Shown here: piece by piece, positions 1 through 11,500 of the stretch
How positions within the stretch are numbered: the stretch's first letter is position 1
Layout: every line of letters starts with the position of its first letter
Assembly: GCA_023375785.1 (NCBI GenBank)
Contig: SZWC01000038.1
Span: 29,582 to 93,581 of the forward strand
From: Penium margaritaceum
Taxonomy: Eukaryota; Streptophyta; Zygnematophyceae; Desmidiales; Peniaceae
Direction: 5' to 3'
Length of the DNA stretch: 64,000 nt
Translations under genes and position numbers: made by a program
The notes under the pieces: generated by a model
The model's database searches: none
What the model was told of the DNA's origin: nothing
Seen by the model: only the letters and a program-made list of their open reading frames with translations

Positions 1-190
1 GGGGGGGGGGGAGGGCCGTGTTTTGATACCTCAACTCTACCTTCAAGCCTGAGCCGTGGGGGGGTAGGGGGGGTGTCATACTGCGGTCGCAAATCTGTCC
101 TCCAGGTCGTCCACAAGCATCCCTCTAGGGGGGTGGGAGGGAGTCTTCGAGTGAAGACACCTACGCATATCAAATCAACAAAAATCGGCC
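1..190 (+). repeat. G-rich tRNA-like cassette, copy 1 (right part only)
   Basis: The window opens in a run of G and continues with the right half of the non-satellite cassette seen complete at 3790-4291. Both share the stretch reading gataccTCAACTCTACC, a second G-run near 58-92, the CTGTCCTCCAGGTCGTCCAC segment and a third G-run near 127-142. The tRNA-like left half lies outside the window. Satellite monomer I resumes at about 191. No coding potential is evident. The G-runs are compatible with G-quadruplex formation. Confidence 0.8.
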
Positions 191-1605
191 TGGTGTAAAA
201 GCAAGAAACCTTTTGCTATTTATTGATTAGCAAGTACAAAGACTTTTAACAAGTAGTGGAATGGTGTGGCTACCATGCACTATGACCAACCAGACTAGGC
301 GTGTGCCACTTACCATGACCAAATAATTTTACTATGTGTGGTCAACTTTGACAACCCATGATATGGGTCACGAATTGTGAGAGGGGGAAACAATGGTTTG
401 GGAAACTAGATACCAACTAGAAAGTACAACAACCTTCAGTCAGTAGTCGCACAGTGTGGCTACCATGCACAATGACCAACCAACGTAAGCATGTGTACTG
501 CCTTGACCAAAGAAATCCACTGTGTGTGGTCAACGTTGACAACTCATAATACGAGTCACAAATGGTCAGAGGGGGAAACAATGGTTTGGGAACACCAAGC
601 ATCAACTAGCAAGCACAATGAGCTTCAATACGTTGTGGCATGGTGTCCATACCATGCACGATGACCAACCAAAGTAGGTATATGTCACTGACCACGACCA
701 AATAATGGCGCTAAGTGTGGTAAACTTTGACAACTCATAACACGAGTCACAAATGATCAGTGTGGAAGATAACTGTTTGTGAATACTAGTTCTCGACGAC
801 CAAGTACAAATATCTTAAATTTGTAGTGACACATTGTGGCTACAATGCACAGTGACCAACCAAACTATGCATATTTCACTGACCATGAACAAAGAATTTC
901 ACTTCATGTGGTCAATGTTGACAACTCACAACACAAGTCATGGAAATTCAGAGGGGGTACCAATGCTTTGGGAACACTAGCTATCAACAAGAGAGCACGA
1001 AGACCTTCGATACGTAGTGACATGGCGTGGTAACCATGTACAGTTACAAACCAAAGTAGGAATATGTCACTAACCATGACTAAATGGATTTAAGAGTGTG
1101 TGGTCAACGTTGAAAACGCATAACACGATTCACAAATGTTCAGAGGGGGGAAACAATGGGTTGGGAACACTAGTTATCAACTAGCAAGTACAAAGATTTT
1201 CAACAAGTAGTGGCACGGTGTGGGTAGCATTCCCAGTGACCAACCAAAGGATGCATATGTCCTTGACTATGACCGCAGAAGTCCACTATGTGTGGTCAAC
1301 ATTTAAAACTCATAACACGAGTCACAAATGGTCAGAGGGAGAGACAATGGTTTGAGAACCCTATGTATCGAATAAGTAGGACAAAGAACTTCAATACGTA
1401 GTGGCACGGTGTGGCTAATATGCACACCAAACAACCAAAGTAGGCATATGTCACTGACCATGACCAGAGAACTTCAATATGGTTGGTCAACATCGACCAA
1501 CCATAACACGAGTCACAAACGGTCAGGGGAGGAAACAATGCTATGGGAATATCAGTTCTCAACTAGCAAGTACAATGACATTCAGTTAGTAGTAGCCAGT
1601 GTGGC

Positions 1606-1796
1606 TACCATGCACATTGTCCGGCCAAAGTAGGCAAATGTAATGCCTTTGACTGAAGAAATCCGCTGTGTGTGGTCAACGTTGACAACTCATAATACGA
1701 GTCACAAATGGTCAGAGGGGAAAACAATGGTTTGGGAACACCAGATATCAAATAGCAAGCACAAGGAGCTTCAATACGTTGTGGCACGGTGTGGAT
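1606..1796 (+). repeat. Satellite monomer type A
   Basis: Type A is recognised by ACAATGACCGACCAAAG early in the monomer, then ATGTACTGCCTTTGACC and AAATCCGCTGTGTG (this copy differs slightly, with ATGTAATGCC). It ends with AAGCACAAGGAGCTTC and TACGTTGTGGCACGG. Elements 2 and 3 are both inserted in A monomers. Confidence 0.85.
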
Positions 1797-1986
1797 ACCA
1801 TGCACGATGACCAACCAAAGTAGGCATATGTCACTAACCATGACCAAATAATGGCACTAAGTGTGGTAAACGTTGACAACCCGTAACACGAGTCACAAAT
1901 GGTCAGGGTGGAACATTATGGTGTGTGAATACTAGTTATCGACTGGCAAGTACAAATACATTCACTATGGAGTGGCACAGTGTGGC
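1797..1986 (+). repeat. Satellite monomer type B
   Basis: Type B is recognised by the start ACCATGCACGATGACCAACC, then AAATAATGGCACTAAG and GTGTGGTAAACnTTGAC. Its second half carries GGTCAGGGTGGAA and TTTGTGAATACTAG in place of the more usual GGTCAGAGGG and TTTGGGAACAC. Confidence 0.85.
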
Positions 1987-2177
1987 TACAATGCACAGTG
2001 ACCAACCAAAGTATGCATATGTGACTGACCATGAACAAAGAATTTCACTTCATGTGGTCAACATTTACAGCTCACAACACAGGTCACAGGTAGTCAGAGG
2101 GGGCTAACAATGGTTTGGGAACACTATCTGTCAACAAGAAAGCACAAAGACCTTTGATACGTAATGACACGGCGTGG
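1987..2177 (+). repeat. Satellite monomer type C
   Basis: Type C is recognised by TACAATGCACAGTGACC, then AAAGTATGCATATG, ATGAACAAAGAATTTCAC and TTCATGTGGTCAACATTTAC. It ends with AACAAGAAAGCACAAAGACC and a TGACACGGCGTGG junction to D. Element 1 is inserted in a C monomer. Confidence 0.85.
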
Positions 2178-2370
2178 TAACCATGTACAGTGACAAACCA
2201 AAGTAGGCATGTGTCACAAACCATGATTAAACGGATTTCACAGTGTGTGGTCAATGTTGAAAACTCATAACACGAGTCACAACTGGTCAGTGGGGTAAAC
2301 CATGGGTTGGGAACACTAGTTATCAACTAGCAAGTAGAAATATTTTGAACACGTAGTGGCACGATGTGGC
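2178..2370 (+). repeat. Satellite monomer type D
   Basis: Type D is recognised by TAACCATGTACAGTGACAAA, then GGCATGTGTCACAAACC, ATTTCACAGTGTGTGGTC, GTCAGTGGGG and CATGGGTTGGGAACACTAG. It is the longest common type at about 193 bp. In the cassette-bearing variant it is replaced by type G, which starts with the related TAACCACGTACAG. Confidence 0.85.
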
Positions 2371-2561
2371 TAGCGTGCACAGTGACCAACCAAAGGATGC
2401 ATATGTCACTGACTATGACCGAAGAAGTCCATTATGTGTGGTCAACATTGAGAACTCATAACACTAGTCACAAATGGTCAGAGGGGGAGACAATGGTTTG
2501 GGAACCCTATGTATTGACTAGAAAGGACAAGGAACTTCAATACGTAGTGGCACAGTGTGGC
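2371..2561 (+). repeat. Satellite monomer type E
   Basis: Type E is recognised by TAGCGTGCACAGTGACC, then AAAGGATGCATATG, GACTATGACCGAAGAAGTCC, GAGGGAGAGACAATGG and GGGAACCCTATGTAT. A recurrent junction fuses the first half of B to the second half of E in the 9-monomer variant. Confidence 0.85.
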
Positions 2562-2753
2562 TAATATGCATACCAAATAACCAAACTAGGCATATGTCAC
2601 TGACCATGACAAGAGAATTTCAATATGGGTGCTCAACGTTGACCAACCATAACACGAGTCAAAAAACGGTCAGGGGAGGGAACAATGCTATGGGAATATC
2701 AGTTCTCAACTAGCAAGTACAATGACCTTCAGTCAGTAGTAGCACGGTGTGGC
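2562..2753 (+). repeat. Satellite monomer type F
   Basis: Type F is recognised by TAATATGCACACCAAACAAC, then AATTTCAATATGGGTGG, GTCAACGTTGACCAACC, GGGGAGGAAACAATGCTATG and TACAACGACCTTCAGTCAGT. Full-consensus copies contain the perfect 16-bp palindrome TGGTCAACGTTGACCA, for example at 5690-5705. Confidence 0.85.
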
Positions 2754-3789
2754 TACCATGCACAATGACCGACCAAAGTAGGCATATGTACTGTCTTTGA
2801 CCAAAGAAATCTGCTGTGTGTGGTCAACATTGACAACTCATAATACGAGTAACAAATGGTCAGAGGGGGAAACAATGGTTTGGGAACACCAAGTATCCAA
2901 AAGCAAGCACTAGGAGCTTCAATACGTTGTGGCACGGTGTGGATACCATCGCCGATGACCAACCAAAGTAAGCATATGTCACTGACCATGACCAAACAAT
3001 GGCACTAAGTGTGGTAAACCTTGAAAACTTATAACAGGAGTCACAAATGGTCAAGGTGGAAGATAATGGTTTGTGAATACTAGTTATCGACTAGCAAGTA
3101 CAAATACCTTCAATGTATAGTGGCACAGTGTGGCTACAATGCATAGTGACCAACCAAAGCATGCATATGTCACTGACCATGAACAAAGAATTTCACTTCA
3201 TGTGGTCAACATTTACAACTCACAACACGAGTCACCGATAGTGAGAGGGGGTAACAATTGTTTGGGAACACTAGCTAACAACTAGAAAGCACACAGACCT
3301 TCAATATGTAGTGACACGGCGTGGTAACCACGTACAGTGACAAACCAAACTAGGCAGATGTCACTAACCATGACCAAAGAATTTCAATAAGGGTGGTCAA
3401 CGTTCACAACCCATAACATGAGTCACAAATGGTCAGAGGGGGAAAACATGGTTTCAAAACACTATGTATCATCTAGCAAGTACAAATCCTTTTTGTATGT
3501 ATTGTCACGGTGTGGCTACCGTGCACAATGACCTATCCAAGTAGGCATACATCACTGCTCATGACCAAAGAAGTTTAGTGTGTGTGGTCAACGTTCACAT
3601 TTCATACCACAAGTGAAAAATGGGCAGAGGGAGAAACAGTTGTTTGGGAATACTCGGTATCGGCTAGCAAGTACAAAGACCTTCAATAAGTGGTGGCACT
3701 GTGTGGCTACCAAGCACAATGACCAACCGAAGTATGCTTGTGTGACTGAATATCATAAAAAGAGTTTCACTGTGTGTAGTCAACTTTCC

Positions 3790-4291
3790 TTCTTACGGCT
3801 AGTCAATCGGAGCAATGGTTGAGAGGTTATTCAAGCTCAAAGTCGTAAAGTTTGAAATTCCATCTGTGTCAATCTTTTATGATTAAACTAACTTTGTTAT
3901 CATCCATACTTTTGAAAACTACCCTCTAATCTTACACCCCCTTATTTTATGCCCGTCACCCAAAGCAACCCTTGTAATGTCATTTGGACATCATATGAAC
4001 ACCATGTGCGCTGGCTTAGTGCTTACAGAGTTAGATTCTGGAGCGGTAGGTCCTGGGTTTGAATCCTCGTACGCGCAATATAGACCAAGCTCGCGACCTG
4101 GGGGGGGGGGGCGACCGTGTTGTGATACCTCAACTCTCCCTTTGAGCCTTAGCCGTGGGGGCGTAGGGGCGGTGTCATAATGCGGTCGCAAATCTGTCCT
4201 CCAGGTTGTCCACGGAACACCCTCTAGCGAGGTGGGAGGGAGTATTCCAGTGAAAACACCTACGCGTAACAAAACAACAAAACCCAACATG
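3790..4291 (+). repeat. G-rich tRNA-like cassette insert, copy 2
   Basis: About 500 bp of non-satellite DNA interrupts monomer I. The left junction follows GTAGTCAACTTTCC, and satellite resumes at about GTCAAAAGGAGAAACC. In order it holds an AT-rich leader with CTTACACCCCCTTATTTTATG, a tRNA-like module (4006-4076), a run of G near 4101-4110, a second GC-rich stretch near 4156-4170 and a third at 4217-4231. The boundaries are approximate because part of the monomer was lost at the insertion. Its class is uncertain: a tRNA-derived SINE-like sequence is the best guess. No target duplication or poly(A) tail was found. Confidence 0.75.
4006..4076 (+). other. tRNA-like Pol III promoter module in cassette copy 2
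   Basis: An A-box-like TGGCTTAGTGC lies at 4012-4022 and a B-box-like GGTTTGAATCC at 4056-4066, one base from the canonical GGTTCGAATCC. They are 44 bp apart, as in tRNA genes. Short GCGC blocks at the two ends (4008-4011 and 4073-4076) could pair as a remnant acceptor stem. The T-stem pairs poorly, so this is not a working tRNA gene. A tRNA-derived SINE head or tRNA pseudogene is likelier. Confidence 0.5.
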
Positions 4292-4787
4292 GTGTCAAAA
4301 GGAGAAACCCTTTGCTATTTATTGACTAGAAAGTACAAATACTTTCAACAAGTAGTGGGAGGGTGTGGCTACCATCTACAATGACCAGCCAGATTAGGTA
4401 TGTGCCACTTACCATGACCAAATAATCTTACTATGTGTGGTCAACGTTGACAACCCACAATATGGGTCACGAATTGTCAGAGGGAGAAACAATGGGCTGG
4501 AAATACTATATACCAACTAGCAAGTACAAAGACCTTCAGTCAGTAGTAGCACGGTGTGGCTACCATACACAATGACCGACCGAAGTAGGCATGTGTACTG
4601 CCTTTGACCAAAGAAATCTAATGTGTGTGGTCAACGTTGACAATTCCAAGTATCAACTAGCAAGCACAAGGAGCTTCAATACGTTGTGGCACGATGTCAA
4701 TACCATGCATGATGACCAACCAAAGTAGGCATATTTCACTGACCATAACCAAATAATTGCACTAAGTGTGGTAAACGTTGACAACTC

Positions 4788-5100
4788 ATAACAGGAGTCA
4801 CAAATGGCCAGGGTGGAAGATGACGGTTTGTGAATACTAGTTATCGACTGGCAAGTACAAATACCTTCAATTTCTTGTGGCACAGTGTGGCTACAATGCA
4901 CAGTGACCAACCAACGTATGCATATGTCACTGACCATGAACAANATAACAGGAGTCACAAATGGCCAGGGTGGAAGATGACGGTTTGTGAATACTAGTTA
5001 TCGACTGGCAAGTACAAATACCTTCAATTTCTTGTGGCACAGTGTGGCTACAATGCACAGTGACCAACCAACGTATGCATATGTCACTGACCATGAACAA
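4788..5100 (+). repeat. Exact 156-bp duplication around a single N (probable assembly join)
   Basis: Bases 4788-4943 and 4945-5100 appear identical and are separated only by the N at 4944. The repeat starts inside a B monomer and stops inside C. This does not respect the 190-bp period, so ordinary tandem repetition does not explain it. Two overlapping contig ends placed side by side is the simplest reading. Confidence 0.85.
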
Positions 5101-5672
5101 ATAATTTCACGTCATGTGGTCAATGTTGACAACTCACAACACGACTCATAGATATTCAAAGGGGGTAACAATGGTTTTGGAACACTAGCTATGAACAAGA
5201 AAGCACAAAGACCTTTGATACGTAGTGACACGGCATGGTAACCATGTAGAGTGGCAAACCAAAGTAGGCATATGTCACTAACCATGACAAAACGGATTTC
5301 AGAGTGCGTGGTCAACGGTGAAAATGCATAACACGAGTCACAAATGGTCAGGGGGGGGGGACAATGGGTTAAGAACACTAGTTATCAACTAGCAAGTACA
5401 AAGATTTTCAACAAATAGAGGCACGGTGTGGGTAGCGTTCACAGTGATCAACCAAATGATGCATATGTCATTGACTATGACTGAAGAAGTCCACTTTGTG
5501 TGGTCAACATTGAAAAGACATAACACGTCACAATTGGTCAGAGGGAGAGACAATGGTTTGGGAACCCTATGTATTGACTAGAAAGGACAAAGAACTTCAA
5601 TACGTATTGGCACGGTGTGGCTAATATGTGCACAAAACAACCAAACTAGGCATATGTCACTGACCATGACCG

Positions 5673-6116
5673 GACAACTTCAATATGGGTGGTCAACGTT
5701 GACCAACCATAACACGAGTCACAAACGGCCAGGGGAGGAAACAATGCTATGGGAATATCAGTTCTCAACCAGCAAGTACAGCGACATTCAGTCAGTAGTA
5801 GCACGGTGTGGCTACCATGCACAATGACCGACCAAAGTAGGCATATGTACTGCCTTTGACCAAAAGAAACCCGCTGTGTGTGGTCAGCATTGACAACTCA
5901 TAATACAAGTCACAAATTGTCAGAGGGGGAAACAATGGGTTGGGAACACCAAGTATNGACAACTTCAATATGGGTGGTCAACGTTGACCAACCATAACAC
6001 GAGTCACAAACGGCCAGGGGAGGAAACAATGCTATGGGAATATCAGTTCTCAACCAGCAAGTACAGCGACATTCAGTCAGTAGTAGCACGGTGTGGCTAC
6101 CATGCACAATGACCGA
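5673..6116 (+). repeat. Exact 159-bp duplication beside the N at 5957 (probable assembly join)
   Basis: Bases 5673-5831 (F into A) reappear without visible change at 5958-6116, directly after the N at 5957. Both copies share a private CAACCAGCAAGTACAGCGAC variant. The join breaks the monomer phase, as at 4944. Confidence 0.8.
5690..5705. promoter_or_regulatory. Perfect 16-bp palindrome in monomer F (example copy)
   Basis: TGGTCAACGTTGACCA is its own reverse complement. The 12-bp core GTCAACGTTGAC is present in many A, D, F and J monomers and recurs through the array. C and E monomers carry diverged versions with CAACATT. No known binding protein is assigned. It does not match the CENP-B box as I know it. 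Confidence 0.6.
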
Positions 6117-7941
6117 TCAAAGTAGGCAAATGTAATTCCTTTGACCAAAGAAATCCGCTGTGTGTGGTCAACGTTGAGAACTCATAATACGAGTCACAAA
6201 TGCTCAGAGGGGGAAACAATCGCTTGGGAACACTAGGTATCAAATAGCAAGCACAAGGAGCTTCAATACGTTGTGGCACAGAGTGGATACCATGCATGAT
6301 GACCAACCAAAGTAGGCATATGTCTTTGACCATGACCAAGTAATGGCACTAAGTGTGGTAAACCTTGACAACTCATAACACGAGTCACAAATGGTTAGGG
6401 TGGAAGACAAAGGTTTGTGAACACTAGTTATGGACTAGCAGGTACAAATACCTTCAATATGTAGTGGCACAGTGTGGGTACAATGCACAGTGACCAACCA
6501 AAGTATGCATATGTGACTGACCATGAACAAAGAATTTCACTTCATGTGGTCAACATTTACAACTCACAACACCGGTCGCAGATAGTCAGAGGGGGCTAAT
6601 AATGGTTTGGGAACACTATCTATCAACAAGAAAGCACAAAGACCTTAAATACGTAATGACACGGGTGGTAACCATGTATAGTGACAAACCAAAGTAGGCA
6701 TGTGTCACAAACCATGACCAAAAGGATTTCACAGTGTGAGGTCAACGTTGAAAACTCATAACACGAGTCAGAAATGGTGAGTGGGGGGAACCATGGGTTG
6801 GGAACACTAGTTATCAACTAGCAAGTAGAAAACGTTTCAACAAGTAGTGTCCTGGTGTGGCTAGCGTGCATAGTGACCAACCAAAGGATGCATATGCCAC
6901 TGACTATGACCGAAGAAGTCCACTATGTGTGGTCAATATTAACAACTCATAACACTAGTCACACATGGTCAGAGGGAGAGACAATGGTTTGGGAACCCTA
7001 TGTATCGCCTAAAAAGGACAAAGAACTTCAATACGTAGTGGCACGGTGTGGCTAATATGCACACCAAACAACCAAACTAGGCATATGTCACTGACCATGA
7101 CCAGAGACTTTCAATATGTGTTGTCAACGTTGACGAACCATGACACGAGTCAACAACGGTCAGGGGAGAAAACAATGCCATGGGAATATCAGCTGTCAAC
7201 TAGCAAGTACAACGACCTTCAGTCAGTAGTGGCACGGTGTGGATACCATGCACAATGACCGACCAAAGTAGGCATGTGTACTGCCTCAACCAAAGAAATC
7301 TGCTGTGAATACTAGTTATCGACAAGCGAGTACAAATACCTTCAATATGTAGTGGCACAGTGTGGCTACAATGCACAGTGACCAACCAAAGTATGCATAT
7401 GTCACTGACCATGAACAAAGAATTTCACTTCATGTGGTCAACATTTACAACTCACAACACGGGTCACAGATAGTCAGAGCGAACTAACAATGGGTTGGGA
7501 ACACTAGCTGTCAACAAGAAAGCAGAAAGACCTTTGATACGTAATGACACGGCGTGGTAACCATGTACAGTGAAAAACCGAAGTAGGCATGTGTCACAAA
7601 CCATGACCAAACGGATTTTACACTGTGTGGTCAGCGTTGAAAACTCATAACACCAGTCACAAATGGTCAGTGGGGGAAACCATGGGATGGGAACACTAGT
7701 TATCAAGTAGCAAGCAGAAAAATATTCGACAAGTAGTGGCACGGTGGGGCTAGCGTGCACAGTGACCGACCAAAGGATGCACAAGTCACTGACTATGACC
7801 GAAGAAGTCCACTATGTATGGTCAATATTGACAACTCATAATACGAGTCACAAATGGTTAAAGGGAGAGACAATGGTTTGGGAACCCTATGTATCGACTA
7901 GAAAGGACAAAGAAGTTCAATACGTAGTGGCAGGGTGTGGC

Positions 7942-8512
7942 TACTATGCACACAAAACAATCAAACTAGGCATATGTCACCAACAATGATGAAAGAATTC
8001 CAATATGTGTGGTCAACATTCACCAACCATAACACGAGTCACAAATGGTCACAGGGGGAAACAATGGTCTGTGAATATCAGTTCTCAACTAGCAAGTACA
8101 GCGACCTTCAATCAGTATAATCACAGTGTGGCTACCATGCACAATGACTTACCAAAGTAGGCATATGTACTACCTTTGACCAAAGAAATCTGCTGTGTGT
8201 GGTCGGTGTTGACAACTCAAAATAGGAGTCACAAATGGTCAGAGGGGGAGACAATGGTTTGGGAACACCATGTATCAACTAGCAAGCACAAGGACCTTCA
8301 ATAATTTGTGGCACAATGTGGATAGCATGCACGATGACCAACCAAAGTAGGCATATGTCACTGACCATGACCAAATAATGTCACTAATGTGGTAAACTTT
8401 GACACCTCATAACACGAGTCACAAATGGTCACAGGGAGAGACAATGGTTTGGGAACCCTATGCATCGACTAGAAAGGACAAAGAACTTCAATGAATAGTG
8501 GCACGGTGGGGC
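7942..8512 (+). repeat. F2-A2-B/E-fusion module (part of the 9-monomer HOR)
   Basis: Variant F2 has ATGTCACCAACAATGATGAA and TCAACATTCACCAACC. A2 has ATGTACTACCTTTGACC and GACAACTCAAAATAGGAG. The next monomer begins as B (GATGACCAACC, TGTCACTAATG) and ends as E (GGGAGAGACAATGG). The same three-monomer string recurs at 18060, 19775, 59970 and 61688 (the last without the fusion), so the B/E fusion is inherited and not a local accident. Confidence 0.8.
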
Positions 8513-11500
8513 TAAAATGCACACCAAACAGCCAAACTAGGCAAATATCACTGACCATGACCAGAGAACTTCAATATGGGTGGTCAACGTTGACCAACCA
8601 TAATACGAGTCACAAACAGTCAGGGGAGGAAACAATCCTATAGGAATATCAGCTCTCAACTAGCAAGTACAACGACCTTCAATCAGTAGTAGCACGATGT
8701 GGCTACCATGCCCAATGACCAACCAAAGTAGGCAAATGTAATGCCTTTTGACTAAAGAAATCCGATGTGTGTGGTCAACCTTGAGAACTCATAATATGAG
8801 TCACAAATGGTCAGAGGGGGAAGAAATGGTTTGGGAACACCAGGTATCAAATAGCAAGCACAAGGAGCTTCAATACGTTGTGGCACAGTGTGGATACCAT
8901 GCACGATGAACAACCAAAGTAGGCATATGTCACTGACCATGACCAAATAATGGCACCAAGTATGGTAAACCTTGACAACTCAAAACACGAGTCACAAATG
9001 GTCATGGTGGAAGATAATAGTTTGTGAACACTAGTTATCAACTAGCAAGTACAAATACCTTCAATATGTAGTGGCGCAATGTGGCTACAGTGCACAGTGA
9101 CCAACCAAAGAATGCATATGTCACTGACCATGAACAAAGAATTTCACTTCATGTGGTCAACATTTACAACTCACAACACGGGTTGCAGATAGTCAAAGGG
9201 GGTTAACAATGGTTTGGGGTCACTATCTGTCAACAAGAAAGCACAAAGACCTTCGACACGTAATGACACTGCATGGTAACCATGTACAGTGACGAAAGAA
9301 AGTAGGCATGTGTCACAAACCATGACCAAACGGATTTCACAGTGTGTGGTCAACGTTGAAAACTCATAACACGAGTCACAAATGGTCAGTGGGGGAAACC
9401 ATGGGTTGGGGACACTAGTTATCAACTAGCAAATCAAAATATTTTCAACAAGTAGTGGCATGGTGTGGCTAGCGTGCACAGTGACCAACCAAAGGATGCA
9501 TATGCCATTGACAATGACCGAAGAAGTCCACTATGTGTGGTCAACGTTGACAACTCATAACACTAGTCAGAAATGGTCAGAAGGAGAGACAATGGTTTGG
9601 AAACCCTATGTATTGATTAGAAAGGAAAAATAACTTCAATACGTAGCGGCACGGTTTGGCTCATATGCACACCAAACAACCAAACTAGGCATATGTCACT
9701 GACCATGACCAGAGACTTTCAATAAGGGTGGTCAATGTTGACCAACCATAACACAAGTCAAAACGGTCAGGGTTAGAAACAATGCAATGGGAACATCAGT
9801 TATCAACTAGCAAGTACAACGACTTTCAGTCAGTAGTAGCACAGTGTGGATACCATGCACAATGATCAACCAAAGTAGGCATATGTACTGCCTTTGACTA
9901 AATAAATCTGCTGTGTGTTATCAACATTGACAGCTCATAATACGAGCCACAAATGGTCAGAGGGGGAAACAATGGTTTGGGAACACCAAGTATCAACTAG
10001 CAAATACAATGACCTTCAATACGGTGTGGCACGGTGTCGATACCATGCAAGATGACCAACCAAAGAAGGCATATGTCACTGACCATGACCAGATAATGGC
10101 ACTTAGTGTGGTAATCCTTGACAACTCATAACACGAGTCACAAATGGTCAGGGTGAAAGATAATGGTTTGTGCATACTAGTTATCAACGAGCAAGTACAA
10201 ATACCTTCAATATGTAGTGGCACAGTGTGGCTACAATGCACAGTGACCAACCAAAGTATGCATATGTCACTGACCATGAACAAAGAATTTCACTTCATGT
10301 GGTCAGCGTTGACAACTCACAACAAGTGTCACTGGTAGTCAGAGGGGGTAACAATGGTTTGGAAACACTAGCTATCAACTAGAAAGCACAAAGACCTTCA
10401 ATACGTAATGACACGGCGTGGTAACCACGGACAGTGACAAACTAAACTATGCATATGTCACTAACCAAAGAATTTCAATAAGGGTGGTCAACATTGAAAA
10501 AACATAACACGAGTCACAAATGGTCAGGGGGGGAAACAATGGGTTGGGAACACTAGTTATGCACTACAAAGTACAAAGATTTTCATCAAGTAGTGGCACG
10601 GTGTGGGTAGCGTTCACAGTGACCAACCAAAGGATGCATATGTCCTTGACTATGACCGAAGAATTTCACTATGTGTGGTCAACATTGAAAACCCATAACA
10701 CGAGTCACAAATGGTCAGAGGGAGAGACAATGGTTTGGGAACCCTATGTATCGACTAAAAAAGACAAAGAACTTCAATACGTAGTGGCACGGTGTGGCTA
10801 CTATGCACACCAAACAACCAAAGTAGGCATATGTCACTGACCATAACCAAAGAATTTCAATATGGGTGGTCAACGTTCACCAACCATAACACGAGTCACA
10901 AACGGTTAGAGGGGGAAACAATGGTCCGGGAATATCAGTTCTCAACTAGCAAGTACAACGCCCTTCAATCAGTAGTAGCACGGTGTGGCTACCATACACA
11001 ATGACCGACCAAAGTAGGCATGTGTACTGCCTTTGATCAAAGAAATCCTCTGTGTGTGGTCAACGTTGACAACTCATAATACGAGTCACAAATAGTCAGA
11101 GGGGGGAACAATTGTTTGGGAACACCAGGTATCAACTAGCAAGCACAATGACCTTCAATACGTTGTGGCACAGTGTCGATACCATGCACGATGACCAAGC
11201 AAAGTAGGCATATGTCACTGACCATGACCGGATAATTGCACTAAGTGTGGTAAACATTGACAACTCATAACACGAATCACAACTGGTCAGGGTGGAATAT
11301 AATGGTTTGTGAATACTGGTTATCGACTAGCAAGTACGAATACCTTCAATATGTAGTGGCATACTGTGGCTACAATGCACAGTGACCAACCAAATTATGC
11401 ATATGTCACTGACCATGAACAAAGGATTTCACTTCCTGACGTCAACATTTACAACTCACAACACGGGTCACAGATAGTCAGAGGGGGCTAACAATGGTTT

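Larger units (their letters stand above)
1606..2753 (+). repeat. Representative 6-monomer higher-order repeat unit (A-B-C-D-E-F, 1148 bp)
   Basis: This clean copy illustrates the dominant HOR. Its monomers begin at 1606 (A), 1797 (B), 1987 (C), 2178 (D), 2371 (E) and 2562 (F), and the next A begins at 2754. Monomer lengths are 190-193 bp. The same order and spacing recur, for example at 461, 10989, 22360, 23502, 44443, 45590 and 46737. Multimeric HORs are best known from primate alpha satellite and are reported from some plant centromeres. A centromeric role here is inferred, not shown. Confidence 0.88.
191..3789 (+). repeat. Satellite array S1: J, two full A-F hexamers, then A-B-C-G-H-I
   Basis: A tandem array of ~190-bp monomers. 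Monomer order by eye: tail of I, J (271), A-B-C-D-E-F (461-1605), A-B-C-D-E-F (1606-2753), A-B-C (2754-3324), G (3325), H (3517), I (3707, interrupted by the next cassette). The shared core reads GTGGCACGGTGTGGC followed by TACCATGCACAATGACCAAC and the conserved GGCATATGTCAC. Monomer types recur every sixth position, and a type resembles its own kind in the next unit more than its direct neighbours. This is the mark of a higher-order repeat. Short open frames on both strands are by-products of the repeat. Confidence 0.92.
3325..4560 (+). repeat. Cassette module G-H-I-(insert)-J, representative copy
   Basis: Four diverged monomers replace D-E-F next to the non-satellite insert. G (3325) has TAACCACGTACAG and AACATGGTTTCAAAAC. 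H (3517) has CAATGACCTATCCAAGTAGG and CATCACTGCTCATGACC. I (3707) has AAGTATGCTTGTGTGACTG and a break at about 3789. J (4370) has TGCCACTTACCATGACC. Type A follows at 4561. The same G-H-I-insert-J order is seen around 12690-13918, 21108-22359, 48453-50216 and 52513-53722. The module therefore amplified as a block together with the insert. Confidence 0.85.

Noticed and set aside
1-142. Telomeric or telomere-like repeat suggested by G-runs
   Set aside because: No TTTAGGG-type periodic unit. The G-runs are part of the repeated cassette.
191-3789. CRISPR-like regular repetition
   Set aside because: The repeat period is ~190 bp with no short conserved repeat and unique spacer pattern. The organism is eukaryotic.
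4006-4076. Functional tRNA gene
   Set aside because: Box-like sequences are present, but the T-stem and anticodon arm do not pair convincingly and no standard tRNA identity could be read. Kept only as a tRNA-like module.
5690-5705. CENP-B box
   Set aside because: The sequence does not match the TTCG...CGGGA pattern of the CENP-B box. No such match was seen in the monomer types examined.
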